In this document: in pieces, positions 35,456 through 44,333 of the stretch
How positions within the stretch are numbered: the stretch's first letter is position 1
Layout of the letters: the number at the start of each line of letters is the position of its first letter
From: Paraclostridium bifermentans
GTDB taxonomy: Bacteria > Bacillota > Clostridia > Peptostreptococcales > Peptostreptococcaceae
NCBI RefSeq assembly: GCF_019916025.1
Contig: NZ_CP079738.1
Coordinates: 1-64,000, forward strand
Length of the DNA: 64,000 bases
Direction of reading: 5' to 3'
Notes under the pieces: model-generated
The model's input: only the letters and a program-made list of their open reading frames with translations
Database searches by the model: none
What the model was told of the DNA's origin: nothing
Position numbers and translations under genes: made by a program

Positions 35456-35704
35456 GCTTTTGCGCCCCCAAATTTTAAAAATGTAGCAATTTTAATATTC
35501 AAAATTTATATAGTATATAATATTTATTTTTCTAAAAATATTATATTAAATATTCCTAAGATTTTCAAAATAAATTTAAAAATTTATTTTATGAATATAT
35601 AAAAAAATCAAAAAAATTCTAATTCAAGAGATAAATTTCACTTTAGAGTGCTAATTTTACATTATCTTTACATAAATATTAAGTGAAAAATCATCATATT
35701 TCGA

Positions 35705-35748
35705 AAAAAAGAACTAGCATATTATTAGATTCATACTAGTTCTTTTTC
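35705..35748 (-). terminator. Terminator of the sigma/anti-sigma operon
   Basis: AAAGAACTAG pairs with CTAGTTCTTT around an AT loop in which ATATTA and further bases can extend the stem. Long A- and T-runs flank it. It lies in the 369-base gap 35456-35824, which otherwise shows no gene. Confidence 0.75.
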
Positions 35749-35824
35749 CATATTTTCTATTTTTTAGATAGTAATACTTCTTATAGTTTTTTAATTACAT
35801 TAAAAGCTGATTCATTTATTAGTT

Positions 35825-36754
35825 TTATTCTGACTTAATTTCTACTTTTTCACTCCAAGACCCTGATATTTTACCAATTTTACTTATATTTATATTTAAA
35901 GTAACTGGATAGTTTATAGGATCAAATCCAGCAAATGTAATAGTACCTTCATTGGCAGATCCAACTTGTCTTATTCCAATGTCAATAGGCTTATTATCCT
36001 TCATTAACTCAAAAGGTAAACCGTCTTTAGACTGTAAAAATTGAACTTGTGATACTTTATCAACTTTTTTGCCTTCATAAACCTCTTTCCCTAAATTCAC
36101 CTCCGGAACATCTACTTGTTTCTCATTCTCTACACCATCAGACTTTAAATCTAGACCTTCTGTATCATACTCAATAGGAACTAAATTTCCGTTCTCAGTT
36201 TCTATCTTATAATTTACAGATATTCGGCTTTCAGAAACGTATAACCCCGTTAAATGCACAATAATGTCTTTATCTTTAATTTTGACATCTAATGGTTTAA
36301 ATTTTCCATCCTTTGTAGAATCTACTATAGATCCATCTTCACGTACTAATCCTTGATTTACAACATTGTCTTCTAGTACTTGCTGTGAAAATAAGTTGTA
36401 TGCAGCCATTGCAACTCCAGATCCACCGACAACTATCAATAGTGATGCAGCTGCTGCTGTACCAAATTTTTTCATTTTATTCATATTATTGAATCTTCCT
36501 TTTATTATGTTTAATTTGCTTTTTCTCTCTAATTTTGAATTAAATGTATCCCACGCTACTTCAACATCTATTTTATTTTGTAAGTTTCCATGATTTTCTA
36601 AGCTAGTTCTATAATCATTAAGTTCTACTAATTCATTAAATTTATGTTGGCAAACTTCACATCTATCTAAATGCTTTGAAACTTGTTCCATCATATCTAA
36701 AGGCAGTTCTCCATCTATATAAGCCTGTAATTCCCCACTTTCATAACATTTCAT
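35825..36754 (-). CDS. Zinc-finger anti-sigma factor (DUF4179-like)
   Basis: A 309-residue transmembrane anti-sigma factor. The zf-HC2 type N-terminus reads LDMMEQVSKHLDRCEVCQHKF (H-x3-C-x2-C), one membrane helix is near residues 100-125 (SLLIVVGGSGVAMAAY), and an extracellular strand-rich domain follows. It should hold the ECF sigma factor encoded just upstream (stop at 36759) until a cell-surface signal arrives. GGGAGGT precedes the ATG at 36754; a longer reading overlaps the sigma gene without a site. Confidence 0.87.
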   Translation of the reverse strand: MKCYESGELQAYIDGELPLDMMEQVSKHLDRCEVCQHKFNELVELNDYRTSLENHGNLQNKIDVEVAWDTFNSKLERKSKLNIIKGRFNNMNKMKKFGTAAAASLLIVVGGSGVAMAAYNLFSQQVLEDNVVNQGLVREDGSIVDSTKDGKFKPLDVKIKDKDIIVHLTGLYVSESRISVNYKIETENGNLVPIEYDTEGLDLKSDGVENEKQVDVPEVNLGKEVYEGKKVDKVSQVQFLQSKDGLPFELMKDNKPIDIGIRQVGSANEGTITFAGFDPINYPVTLNINISKIGKISGSWSEKVEIKSE

Positions 36755-36758
36755 ATGT

Positions 36759-37250
36759 TTACCTCCCTTTTCTTTCTGTGTAGATTTTTTTAAATTTCTT
36801 TTGAGCCCGTACAAGCATAGTTCCAATAGAAGACTTTTCCACACCTAATATTTCAGCTATTTCTTTATATTTAAATCCTGAGTATCTTAAAATTAAAATT
36901 TTCTTATCTTGCTCTCGCAAATCATTCATTGTACTTCGCACATCTTCTATTTCTTCTTTCTTAATGTATTTATCATCTAATGTTTGTATATCTATCGGTT
37001 CTAAATTTAAACTTGCTTTTTCTATCCTTAATTCATGCCTTTTTTCTGATCTAATGTGATTATATGAGCTGTATATAGCTGTTTTAATAAGCCAAGCTTT
37101 AATATTCTCAATTTCTTTCCAGTTTGTTTTATATAGCTGTATAAATACATCTTGAGCGATAGACTCTGAAACTTCTTGATTTTTAATAATCTTCATAACG
37201 TATTTAACTACATATGTATAGTGTGTCTTGAAAATTTCTTCAAATGTCAT
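36759..37250 (-). CDS. ECF-type RNA polymerase sigma factor
   Basis: A sigma-70 family factor of about 163 residues. Region 2 (YVVKYVMKIIKNQEVSESIAQDVFIQLYKTNWKEIENIKAWLIKTAIYSSYNHIR) binds the -10 element, and region 4 (LRYSGFKYKEIAEILGVEKSSIGTMLVRAQKKFKK) binds the -35. The ATG at 37250 follows AGGAGGTGA by about 11 bases; a GTG start at 37265 would lie inside that site. It is the first gene of a two-gene operon with the anti-sigma factor. The genes it controls are not identifiable here. Confidence 0.88.
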   Translation of the reverse strand: MTFEEIFKTHYTYVVKYVMKIIKNQEVSESIAQDVFIQLYKTNWKEIENIKAWLIKTAIYSSYNHIRSEKRHELRIEKASLNLEPIDIQTLDDKYIKKEEIEDVRSTMNDLREQDKKILILRYSGFKYKEIAEILGVEKSSIGTMLVRAQKKFKKIYTERKGR

Positions 37251-37551
37251 AATTACAATAATCACCTCCTAATGTTGCTGATATATATCAATATTTTCAA
37301 TCTATTTTCTATAGAAAAATCTTGCTACTAACCTTTTGGGTGTTACATATATATAGAAACCACTTTCATATTTTTTATGACACTTTATTTAATTTTAATT
37401 ATTTTCTTTTATATATTTAGCATCTGTAATCTATTTAAACAATTATTGTATCAATTTTTAAATTAAACTAATACTACTTAATTTGTGTAAAAGCACCTTA
37501 TATAAATACTACTCATATATTGTTATTAAATCTATAAAAGGAGTGATATAT
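37251..37551. other. Divergent intergenic region, no gene seen
   Basis: Three hundred AT-rich bases between the sigma-factor gene and the cupin gene. Both promoters should lie here. I see no ORF or strong hairpin. Confidence 0.4.
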
Positions 37552-38139
37552 ATGTATAATACCCAAAATCAATATCCATGGCCTTATTTCCCTAATATGC
37601 AAATGTTTAATATGTTCCCCTATCCTTTCTGGGCCTTTCCTCAAATGCAAAATATGAATCCCTATAGTTTTTTCGGAAATTCATCAATGTATAATCAAGG
37701 ATTTCAAAGACCGCTTCCTCAATTGAAGGATTATGGTCCTAATCCATTTGTAATTAATATTGAAAATGCTACTGATCAAAATAATACTTTTCGTACTGCT
37801 TTATGGACAGGAACTGATTTACAAGTTACATTAATGAGTATAGATGTTGGAGATGATATAGGCTTAGAAGTTCATGAAACTGGTGATCAGTTCATACGTA
37901 TTGAAGAAGGTCAAGGACTTGTTAAAATGGGAGATAGCAAAGATAAATTAGATTTTCAAAAAATGATTTATGAAGATTATGCTATCATGATACCTGCTGG
38001 TAAATGGCACAATATAATTAATACAGGAAATAAACCGCTTAAATTATATGCTGTATATGCACCTCCTCAGCATCCACATGATACAGTACATCAAACTAAA
38101 TCAGATGCAGAATTAGCTGAGCAAAACTCTAGATACTAA
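37552..38139 (+). CDS. Cupin-domain protein with Met/Phe/Pro/Tyr-rich N-terminus
   Basis: A 195-residue protein. The first 60 residues are low-complexity (QYPWPYFPNMQMFNMFPYPF), recalling clostridial spore-coat-like segments. Residues 65-185 form a cupin with the two conserved motifs, GLEVHETGDQFIRIEEGQG (His, Glu) and AIMIPAGKWHNIINTGN (His), followed by YAVYAPPQHPHDT. The start at 37552 follows AAAGGAGTG; the longer reading lacks a site. A coat-linked or metal-binding role is suggested only by the N-terminus. Confidence 0.8.
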   Translation: MYNTQNQYPWPYFPNMQMFNMFPYPFWAFPQMQNMNPYSFFGNSSMYNQGFQRPLPQLKDYGPNPFVINIENATDQNNTFRTALWTGTDLQVTLMSIDVGDDIGLEVHETGDQFIRIEEGQGLVKMGDSKDKLDFQKMIYEDYAIMIPAGKWHNIINTGNKPLKLYAVYAPPQHPHDTVHQTKSDAELAEQNSRY

Positions 38140-38284
38140 CTAAAGTTAATTTAACTAACATTAATATTCAAATCTAACTATATTAACTTAGACTACTTAG
38201 TAATTTCATTAGGAGTAAAAAACCACATATTCTAAATATGGTTAGTTAAAATTTTAATATAACTTTTTAATTGTAAAACTGTAC

Positions 38285-38343
38285 AAAAACAATAAAATAA
38301 CTATATAAAAACTTAGTTTTTATATAGTTATTTTATTGTTTTT
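38285..38343. terminator. 59-bp near-perfect palindromic hairpin (copy A)
   Basis: A 29-bp perfect stem (38285-38313 with 38315-38343) and a one-base centre, T-rich at both ends. It is downstream of the cupin gene and shares about 48 identical bases with the hairpin at 45313-45360. The rest of the gap 38140-38530 has no gene. Confidence 0.75.
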
Positions 38344-38530
38344 ATTTTTATTTAACTTAAATAATCTTTTAAAGCAAGTATATACCTTAATCTTTACCTA
38401 ATTATAAATTAAAATTTTATTTAATGTCGATATTTGTATTTAAAATTCAATTGATATATATTACGTTTAACGATATACTTTTATTACGGTTACTGATATA
38501 TCTTTAACCGTAATAAAGTGAGGTGATACT

Positions 38531-38842
38531 TTGAAGGATAATATTAAAGGTGGAGCTCTAACAGAGGTAACACTATATATTTTATTAGCACTATATAACC
38601 CTAACCACGGTTATGGAATAATGCAATTTGTTGAAGAAAAAACTAATGGCCGTTTAATCTTAGGCGCAGGTACGTTGTATGGAGCAATAAATACACTTGT
38701 AGATAAAAAATGGATACAACTTGTTAGTGAAGAAAAGAAGAAAAAAAATTATCTAATTACAGAATTAGGAAAAGAGATTGTTAATAAAGAATTAAAAAGA
38801 TTAAATGATGTTTTGGAACTTGCTAACCAAATAGTTAAGTAA
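38531..38842 (+). CDS. PadR family transcriptional regulator
   Basis: A 103-residue winged-helix repressor (TEVTLYILLALYNPNHGYGIMQFVEEKTNGRLILGAGTLYGAINTLVDKKWI). The TTG start follows GAGGTGATA. The preceding bases contain CGTTTAACGATATA and TATCTTTAACCG repeats that could be its operator. It is followed 18 bases later by a DUF2812 protein, a pairing common in Firmicutes where PadR represses its own membrane-protein operon. Confidence 0.88.
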   Translation: MKDNIKGGALTEVTLYILLALYNPNHGYGIMQFVEEKTNGRLILGAGTLYGAINTLVDKKWIQLVSEEKKKKNYLITELGKEIVNKELKRLNDVLELANQIVK

Positions 38843-38860
38843 AAAGGGGTGTAATTTGTT

Positions 38861-39397
38861 ATGAATAAATCAAAGATCTTCTTTGATATTGAAAAGGAAA
38901 CTAAGTGGCTTAATAGCTTAGCAAAACAGGGATATAGATTGACTGGTAAGAGTGCTTTCACATACAGTTTTAAACCGTGTGAAAAAGATGCTTACATTTA
39001 TCAAGTTGAAAAAAGGAAGCCTTTTACTTCTGATGAAAATTTAGATTATATAAATTTTATATCTAATTTAGATATTAATACGGTAGCTATTCAATGGGGT
39101 TGGTTTTACTTTGAAAAAGAAAATGATGGAAAAGAGTTTGAGATATTTTCAGATATTCCATCAAAAATATCTCATTATAAAAATCTTATTTTTACACTTT
39201 TAATAATAGGCTTTTTTAGTTTTTGCATTTTTAATAATTGTTTAAATTCACCAATAGGATCACAAGGACCCTATATATTTAATATCTCATTCCCACTTAT
39301 AGCAAACCCCGTATTGATGGCTGCTGTAGCTTTTACAATTATAAAATACTTTATTAAAATTTATAGATTAAAAAAGAAAAGACTCATAAATGAGTAA
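38861..39397 (+). CDS. DUF2812 domain membrane protein
   Basis: A 178-residue protein. Its N-terminal DUF2812 region (residues 3-105: FFDIEKETKWLNSLAKQGYRLTGKSAFTYSFKP) precedes two membrane helices near 108-125 and 142-165. The function of DUF2812 is unknown. It is co-transcribed with PadR. Confidence 0.82.
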   Translation: MNKSKIFFDIEKETKWLNSLAKQGYRLTGKSAFTYSFKPCEKDAYIYQVEKRKPFTSDENLDYINFISNLDINTVAIQWGWFYFEKENDGKEFEIFSDIPSKISHYKNLIFTLLIIGFFSFCIFNNCLNSPIGSQGPYIFNISFPLIANPVLMAAVAFTIIKYFIKIYRLKKKRLINE

Positions 39398-39412
39398 GTA
39401 AACTTTTTATTA

Positions 39413-39448
39413 TAAAAACCGTATCACTTTATTGTAATACGGTTTCTT
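39413..39448. terminator. Bidirectional terminator
   Basis: AAACCGTAT pairs with ATACGGTTT between the convergent DUF2812 and UDG-like genes, with A/T runs on both sides. Confidence 0.8.
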
Positions 39449-39473
39449 AATGTTTTATAACATTTTAGAGTTT

Positions 39474-40214
39474 TTATAAAAACTCCTTAATTTGCTTTAT
39501 CAAATCTTCCTTGTTTTCTTCTAGCTGAACTACTCTATTTACATTAGCTCCAGATGGATGTGGAAATCCTTTAAGAATCTGTCTTTTATCGATAATTCCA
39601 TCTTCTGATAGCTTATTCAGTACTTCTTCAACAGCTTTTCCTAGAGGTATTATTAATATATCTTTAAAATTTTCAATGCTTTTAAGTTCTTTAATAAAAT
39701 TATCATACACATATTTCATTAAAAACTCACTTTTTAGTAATTTAGGTGTATGCCCTGAGTAATTCTGCTTTTTTACAAATACGGGATATGGTATCAATGA
39801 TACAGTATGTAGCAAATAATCTTTGTCCTCAAACAATGCTGAACAACTATTTATGCTTAGGGCATCGTTAAGTCTGATATAATCTAGCATACTAATTATA
39901 TTTTTTCTCAAACCTCCACTAAATCTACCTGCTACTTTACATTTATATTGTATTTCTTCTATATCTGTTCCTAGTTCTAACTCTTTTCTAGCAGTTGAAA
40001 TAGCTGTACTCATTTGCTGAAATCCAGGTGTTATACCAATAATAAATACCTTGGCTTTTGGGTTCAAATACTCATTATGTGGAGCATAATATATTTCTAT
40101 ATTACCTTCTCTTTCTATAAGAAAATCATCTATCAATAATTCATCTTTTCCATATTTATCTTTTATCGGAAGTCTTTTTATAACTTCTTTATATTCATAT
40201 AGTGTTTTTTTCAT
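39474..40214 (-). CDS. Uracil-DNA glycosylase superfamily-like protein
   Basis: A 246-residue protein with the fold signatures of the UDG superfamily: FIIGITPGFQQM near the N-terminal active-site position and GFPHPSGANVNR near the end (the His-x-Ser/Pro motif of the DNA-intercalating loop). The middle region has no motif I recognise. Whether it removes uracil is unproven; related uncharacterised proteins accompany mobile regions. A GAGGGGC site precedes the ATG. Confidence 0.65.
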   Translation of the reverse strand: MKKTLYEYKEVIKRLPIKDKYGKDELLIDDFLIEREGNIEIYYAPHNEYLNPKAKVFIIGITPGFQQMSTAISTARKELELGTDIEEIQYKCKVAGRFSGGLRKNIISMLDYIRLNDALSINSCSALFEDKDYLLHTVSLIPYPVFVKKQNYSGHTPKLLKSEFLMKYVYDNFIKELKSIENFKDILIIPLGKAVEEVLNKLSEDGIIDKRQILKGFPHPSGANVNRVVQLEENKEDLIKQIKEFL

Positions 40215-40330
40215 ATGCCCCTCGCTCTCTGTATTTTATTGATTACTGTCATTTTTTATGTTCTTTATCAATTATATATTATTTTTACCGTTGGTTATTA
40301 TATGATTCAGAATTAAATATTCAAACTAAA

Positions 40331-40996
40331 CTAATTTTCTATTTTAAGCATATATTTACTGTATTTTTCTTTATAAAAATTAAAATCATCATCGTTCTTA
40401 AATGCTAAATCTACCCATTCATCATTACATAAATGGTATACATATCCTTTTTCTTTGTGTACTATATAATAATCAGCCATTCCTTTTAAACTATTAACTA
40501 CTTCTTCCTCAATTAACTCCCTTATTAATTTCTTGTATCTTATATCTTTAACCTTGCAACTAGTATAAAAATTGTGTACTTTTTGAATCCCTACTTCACT
40601 TGATTCTCCTAAATCTGTAACTATGCAATTAAGGTTTTTTAATACAGTTTTATTGAATATATATTGATTTATTCTTACATTTGATTGAGTATATGTAGGT
40701 TCACAATATAAATCTTTACATTCATATTCCCCATCTTCATTTTGTATAATCTCCCATTGATATTCATCATACTTATTTATTACAAATAATATATTATCAT
40801 TATCATTAAATAAATCCTTAAAAATATGTAATGCTCTTATATATACTCTTTCTAAGGCTTTTTTGTCTTCAAAAATTGATTCTTCAATGTTATTTTTTAA
40901 ATCTAGTTCTAAAACGTTTTTGTTGACTTTACAGAATGGCTTATATAATTTTAAATTTTCATATTTATTGATTATGTATTTTTTCAATTCACTCAT
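40331..40996 (-). CDS. DUF3885-like protein
   Basis: A 221-residue soluble protein. ALERVYIRALHIFKDLFNDNDNILFVINKYDEY and the C-terminal KGYVYHLCNDEWVDLAFKNDDDFNFYKEKYSKYML resemble DUF3885 proteins of Bacilli and Clostridia. The function is unknown. It follows the radical SAM gene on the same strand by 31 bases, so the two may be co-transcribed. Confidence 0.5.
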   Translation of the reverse strand: MSELKKYIINKYENLKLYKPFCKVNKNVLELDLKNNIEESIFEDKKALERVYIRALHIFKDLFNDNDNILFVINKYDEYQWEIIQNEDGEYECKDLYCEPTYTQSNVRINQYIFNKTVLKNLNCIVTDLGESSEVGIQKVHNFYTSCKVKDIRYKKLIRELIEEEVVNSLKGMADYYIVHKEKGYVYHLCNDEWVDLAFKNDDDFNFYKEKYSKYMLKIEN

Positions 40997-41027
40997 AACT
41001 TATATTCTCCTACGCAAATTTTGTTAA

Positions 41028-42311
41028 TTAGGATGTTTTTCTTATTGAAATCTTATATCCTAGGTTGACTATTAAGTTGTATAAAATATTAGCCTTTGAT
41101 TTTCTTAATCTAATAGCTATTGATTTTAAAGAATAAAAATTTCTTCTAAACCACATATATCCTTCAAACAACTCATCTTTGCTCATATTCTTAGGTTTAA
41201 ATGCTACTTTTGTCTTTCCATTGTAATATGACCAATCATCCGTTAATAATCTATCCTCTTCTTTTAATTGATAATATAATGGAGTCTTTGGAAGTGGTGT
41301 TAATATACTAACTGTAACACCGTCAATACCTAAAAAATTACACATATCTAAAGTTGTTTTAAATACTTCAGTTGTATCAGTATCAAATCCAAATATGATT
41401 CCTGCTTGTATGCAAATTCCATATTTATGAACAGAGTCTATTAAATCTTTATATTTATCTACGTTGTTCAATCCTTTATTTACACTATTTAAAGTTTCTT
41501 TTGAAAAAGATTCTAATCCTACAAAAAAGTAAATACATCCTGCTTTTTTAGATAACTCCAATAATTCCTCATTATTGCATCTTTCTAGTGTAACCTGTGC
41601 TGCCCACTTTTTATTTAACTTACTAAGCTCTTTTAATAGTTCTTTTGCATATTCAATATCTCCAAAGAAATTATCATCCCAAAAAACAAAAAACTTACTT
41701 TTTATGTTCTTAATATCATCTATTACTTCATTTATAGGCCTTTTTCTAAATGAATCTTTATATATTTGTTTTAGATTACAATAAGAACAACTATATGGAC
41801 ATCCTCTTGTTGCAAAAACGGCACCTTTAGTAAGCCATCTTCTTTTTATTAAATCTCTTCTTGGTATTGGAATTCCTTCTAACGATGGAGTATTTAAACC
41901 TTCATATTCATTTTTGTAGTTTCCATTATAAAATTCTTCCAAAAATAATGGCCAACTTTCCTCAGCCTCCCCTATAATCAATACATCGCAATGTTCTTTT
42001 GCCTCACTTGGTAATAATGTTGGATGAGGCCCTCCAAAAACAACCTTACTCCCTTTGTTTCTAAACTTTTTTGAAATTTTATAACAATGAGGTGCATTTG
42101 CAGTATTAACCGTAATTACAACTAAATCAAAATCTTTTTCAAAAGGTATCTTCTGATTGTACTCATCTATTAGTGTAATTTCATATTTACTTTCATCAAT
42201 AAATGCTGCTAAATACGGCATTGTTATTTGTATAAAGTTATTTATTTGCCTTTTTCTAAATCTATGAATCTCCTTATTTTCAGGAGTTATCATTAAAATA
42301 CTTTTTCTCAT
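41028..42311 (-). CDS. B12-binding-domain radical SAM protein
   Basis: A 427-residue enzyme of the cobalamin-dependent radical SAM class. The N-terminal B12-binding Rossmann domain (residues 10-130: DLVVITVNTANAPHCYKISKKF, VVFGGPHPTLLPSEA) precedes the radical SAM motif RGCPYSCSYCNLKQIY. Its family includes methyltransferases and ring-forming enzymes of natural-product and lipid pathways. The substrate is unclear. The ATG at 42311 follows GGAGGGG; a longer ORF begins 36 bases upstream, before that site. Confidence 0.85.
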   Translation of the reverse strand: MRKSILMITPENKEIHRFRKRQINNFIQITMPYLAAFIDESKYEITLIDEYNQKIPFEKDFDLVVITVNTANAPHCYKISKKFRNKGSKVVFGGPHPTLLPSEAKEHCDVLIIGEAEESWPLFLEEFYNGNYKNEYEGLNTPSLEGIPIPRRDLIKRRWLTKGAVFATRGCPYSCSYCNLKQIYKDSFRKRPINEVIDDIKNIKSKFFVFWDDNFFGDIEYAKELLKELSKLNKKWAAQVTLERCNNEELLELSKKAGCIYFFVGLESFSKETLNSVNKGLNNVDKYKDLIDSVHKYGICIQAGIIFGFDTDTTEVFKTTLDMCNFLGIDGVTVSILTPLPKTPLYYQLKEEDRLLTDDWSYYNGKTKVAFKPKNMSKDELFEGYMWFRRNFYSLKSIAIRLRKSKANILYNLIVNLGYKISIRKTS

Positions 42312-42395
42312 GTACCCCTCCAAATGATCTATTATGTTAATTTCCATTTATTGTAATATTTATTTTGTACATATTATATCATTATACTTATCATA

Positions 42396-42425
42396 ATAAA
42401 AACCGCATCACATTATTGTGATGCG
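42396..42425 (-). terminator. Rho-independent terminator
   Basis: CGCATCAC (42404-42411) pairs with GTGATGCG (42418-42425), followed on the minus strand by a T-rich run. It serves the MarR/DUF6544-like operon. Confidence 0.8.
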
Positions 42426-42468
42426 ACTCTACGTTATATTCCCATAATATCTATATTTTACACTTGTA

Positions 42469-43293
42469 TTACTCATAATTAATTTTCATATTTTTACTAT
42501 CAAAGTAAACTAAATCTCCTTCACTAAAGTTCCAAACAGCTTGAAATTTAGTCGGCCTATTTACTCCATTAATTACCTTATAATCACTTGTAATAGCTGA
42601 CCATTTTTCATAAGTATTAGTATCTGAAGATAGCCTCTTCTCATCTACAAAGTGAGTCATTTCATAATTTTCATTGAAGTAAAAAGTCCCTGTAGTTTTT
42701 GTTCCATTTTTTCTTATTGTTGCCTCAACACTATAATCATCAATTTGCTTATACGTAATATTTTCTTGAAGAGCAAGACTTGGATGCATCATACATTCTG
42801 ATAAATATGAAGAGTCAATAATATCAAATTTAGTATTAAAAAGTGTTATGTGCTTTGCAATTATACCTTTCATTGTTGCCTTTCCATCTTTGCAAATATC
42901 TATACCTTGAAATGGTATTCCAAACATTTTTGAATCAATTAATGCTACTCTCGTAGGATCTTTTACAAAATCATATACTGTATAATCAATTTTTACATTA
43001 GGCTTATTAGCTCCCATAGAAAATTCTACATCCTTGAAATCAAATTTAACTATACTCGCACTTTCAATTCCTACGTATCCATTTTTAATAAAATATTTCT
43101 GTATAACTTCTGGAAGAGTTTTTAAATCATCCTCAGCGATTATACTCTTCGGAATTTTATTTTCCTCAGAAAGTTCTCCTACAATACTTCTATATTCCTT
43201 TTTAACCGGAGAATATGGAATCATTAAGTAAACAATAATAAATACAAGTAAACTAAAAATTACTCTAATCACTATTTTTCTCCCCTTTTTCAT
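42469..43293 (-). CDS. DUF6544-like protein with N-terminal membrane anchor
   Basis: A 274-residue protein with one membrane helix (residues 8-26) and an extracellular domain. The stretch LKTLPEVIQKYFIKNGYVGIESAS resembles the LP-x-x-V-Q-x-Y opening of DUF6544 proteins, whose role is unknown. It starts 15 bases after the MarR gene and is probably controlled by it. Confidence 0.6.
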   Translation of the reverse strand: MKKGRKIVIRVIFSLLVFIIVYLMIPYSPVKKEYRSIVGELSEENKIPKSIIAEDDLKTLPEVIQKYFIKNGYVGIESASIVKFDFKDVEFSMGANKPNVKIDYTVYDFVKDPTRVALIDSKMFGIPFQGIDICKDGKATMKGIIAKHITLFNTKFDIIDSSYLSECMMHPSLALQENITYKQIDDYSVEATIRKNGTKTTGTFYFNENYEMTHFVDEKRLSSDTNTYEKWSAITSDYKVINGVNRPTKFQAVWNFSEGDLVYFDSKNMKINYE

Positions 43294-43307
43294 ATTAATT
43301 TATCTCC

Positions 43308-43739
43308 CTACTCAAAACTTCCTATATTTTTTTCTAGCTTTTTCATAACTAACAACATACTATCCAATTCTTCTTCTGTTATTCCATCATATAATCTTTC
43401 TATAAATGATTCTTCTTTCTCTTGTCTATTCTTAAAATATTGATAGCAACTATCTGTGAGCGATATTCTTAGAGCCCTGCTATCATTAACGTCTTTTTGT
43501 AACTCTACAAAACCTGCTTTTTCTAAATTAACAGAAAGTTTTTTTACATTTTGTCTGCTGTAACCAATTATTTTTGAAACTTCTGTAAGAGTAGGGCTGT
43601 TGACTCCACTTCTTATTATTGATATTAATAAAAACCATTGCTTAGTTGTAATTTCACTAAAAACCTTGTCTCCTTCATTTTGAATTCTGTTAGAAAGAAA
43701 AAATATTGCTCCAAATATATATGCTTTTTTTCCCATCAT
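43308..43739 (-). CDS. MarR family transcriptional regulator
   Basis: A 143-residue winged-helix repressor (TKQWFLLISIIRSGVNSPTLTEVSKIIGYSRQNVKKLSVNLEKAGFVELQKDVNDSRALRISLT). GAGGTGA precedes the ATG. TACGTAACTAGTTACC just upstream (43755-43770) contains the palindrome GTAACTAGTTAC, a likely autoregulatory operator. Confidence 0.88.
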   Translation of the reverse strand: MMGKKAYIFGAIFFLSNRIQNEGDKVFSEITTKQWFLLISIIRSGVNSPTLTEVSKIIGYSRQNVKKLSVNLEKAGFVELQKDVNDSRALRISLTDSCYQYFKNRQEKEESFIERLYDGITEEELDSMLLVMKKLEKNIGSFE

Positions 43740-43756
43740 TTTATTATCACCTCAAA

Positions 43757-43768
43757 TACGTAACTAGT
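43757..43768. promoter_or_regulatory. Candidate MarR operator
   Basis: GTAACTAGTTAC is a 12-bp perfect palindrome about 20 bases upstream of the marR-like start, in the place expected for autorepression. Confidence 0.5.
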
Positions 43769-44005
43769 TACCTTTTAGTGTAAATTAGATCATATATATT
43801 GTCAATTTTTTATTTTATCATATAAGTATGTATTAACATTTGCGTAAATACATACTTAACTTATATCTATAAGATTGTTTGATAGTACATGCTATTTAAC
43901 GAATACAGACCATATAAAACTACTCAACATATTCCAATTTAAATACCCTCTTGATTTTTCCATTAAATGGTAGTATTCTTTATTTATAATACATAGGAAT
44001 CCGAG

Positions 44006-44332
44006 GTGTTGGTTATAAATAAAGAACTTATCAAAGGCAGTACTGTTACAGTAATCTTAAACGCTCTAAAAAAAGAACCCCTTTATGGGTATGGAATGAT
44101 TAAAGAAATTGAAAATAAGTCCCAGGGAGTATTTCTATTTAAGGAGGGGACCTTATACCCTATTTTACATGACCTTGAAAAGAACAAATTTATAGAATCC
44201 TTTTGGCATGTAGAAAATGGTAGACGTAGAAAATACTACAAGATTACAACAAAGGGTCTTAAGGAACTAAAGAAAAGAGAAAGTGAGTGGAAAATATTTA
44301 GCAAAACAATGGATTTTGTACTAGGAGGGTAA
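44006..44332 (+). CDS. PadR family transcriptional regulator
   Basis: A 108-residue winged-helix protein (TVILNALKKEPLYGYGMIKEIENKSQGVFLFKEGTLYPILHDLEKNKFIESFWHVENGRRRKYYKITTKG). The start is GTG at 44006 or the next codon, TTG, after AGGA. It ends one base before the start of the HAAS-domain gene, so the two are translationally linked. Confidence 0.88.
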   Translation: MLVINKELIKGSTVTVILNALKKEPLYGYGMIKEIENKSQGVFLFKEGTLYPILHDLEKNKFIESFWHVENGRRRKYYKITTKGLKELKKRESEWKIFSKTMDFVLGG

Positions 44333-44333
44333 A

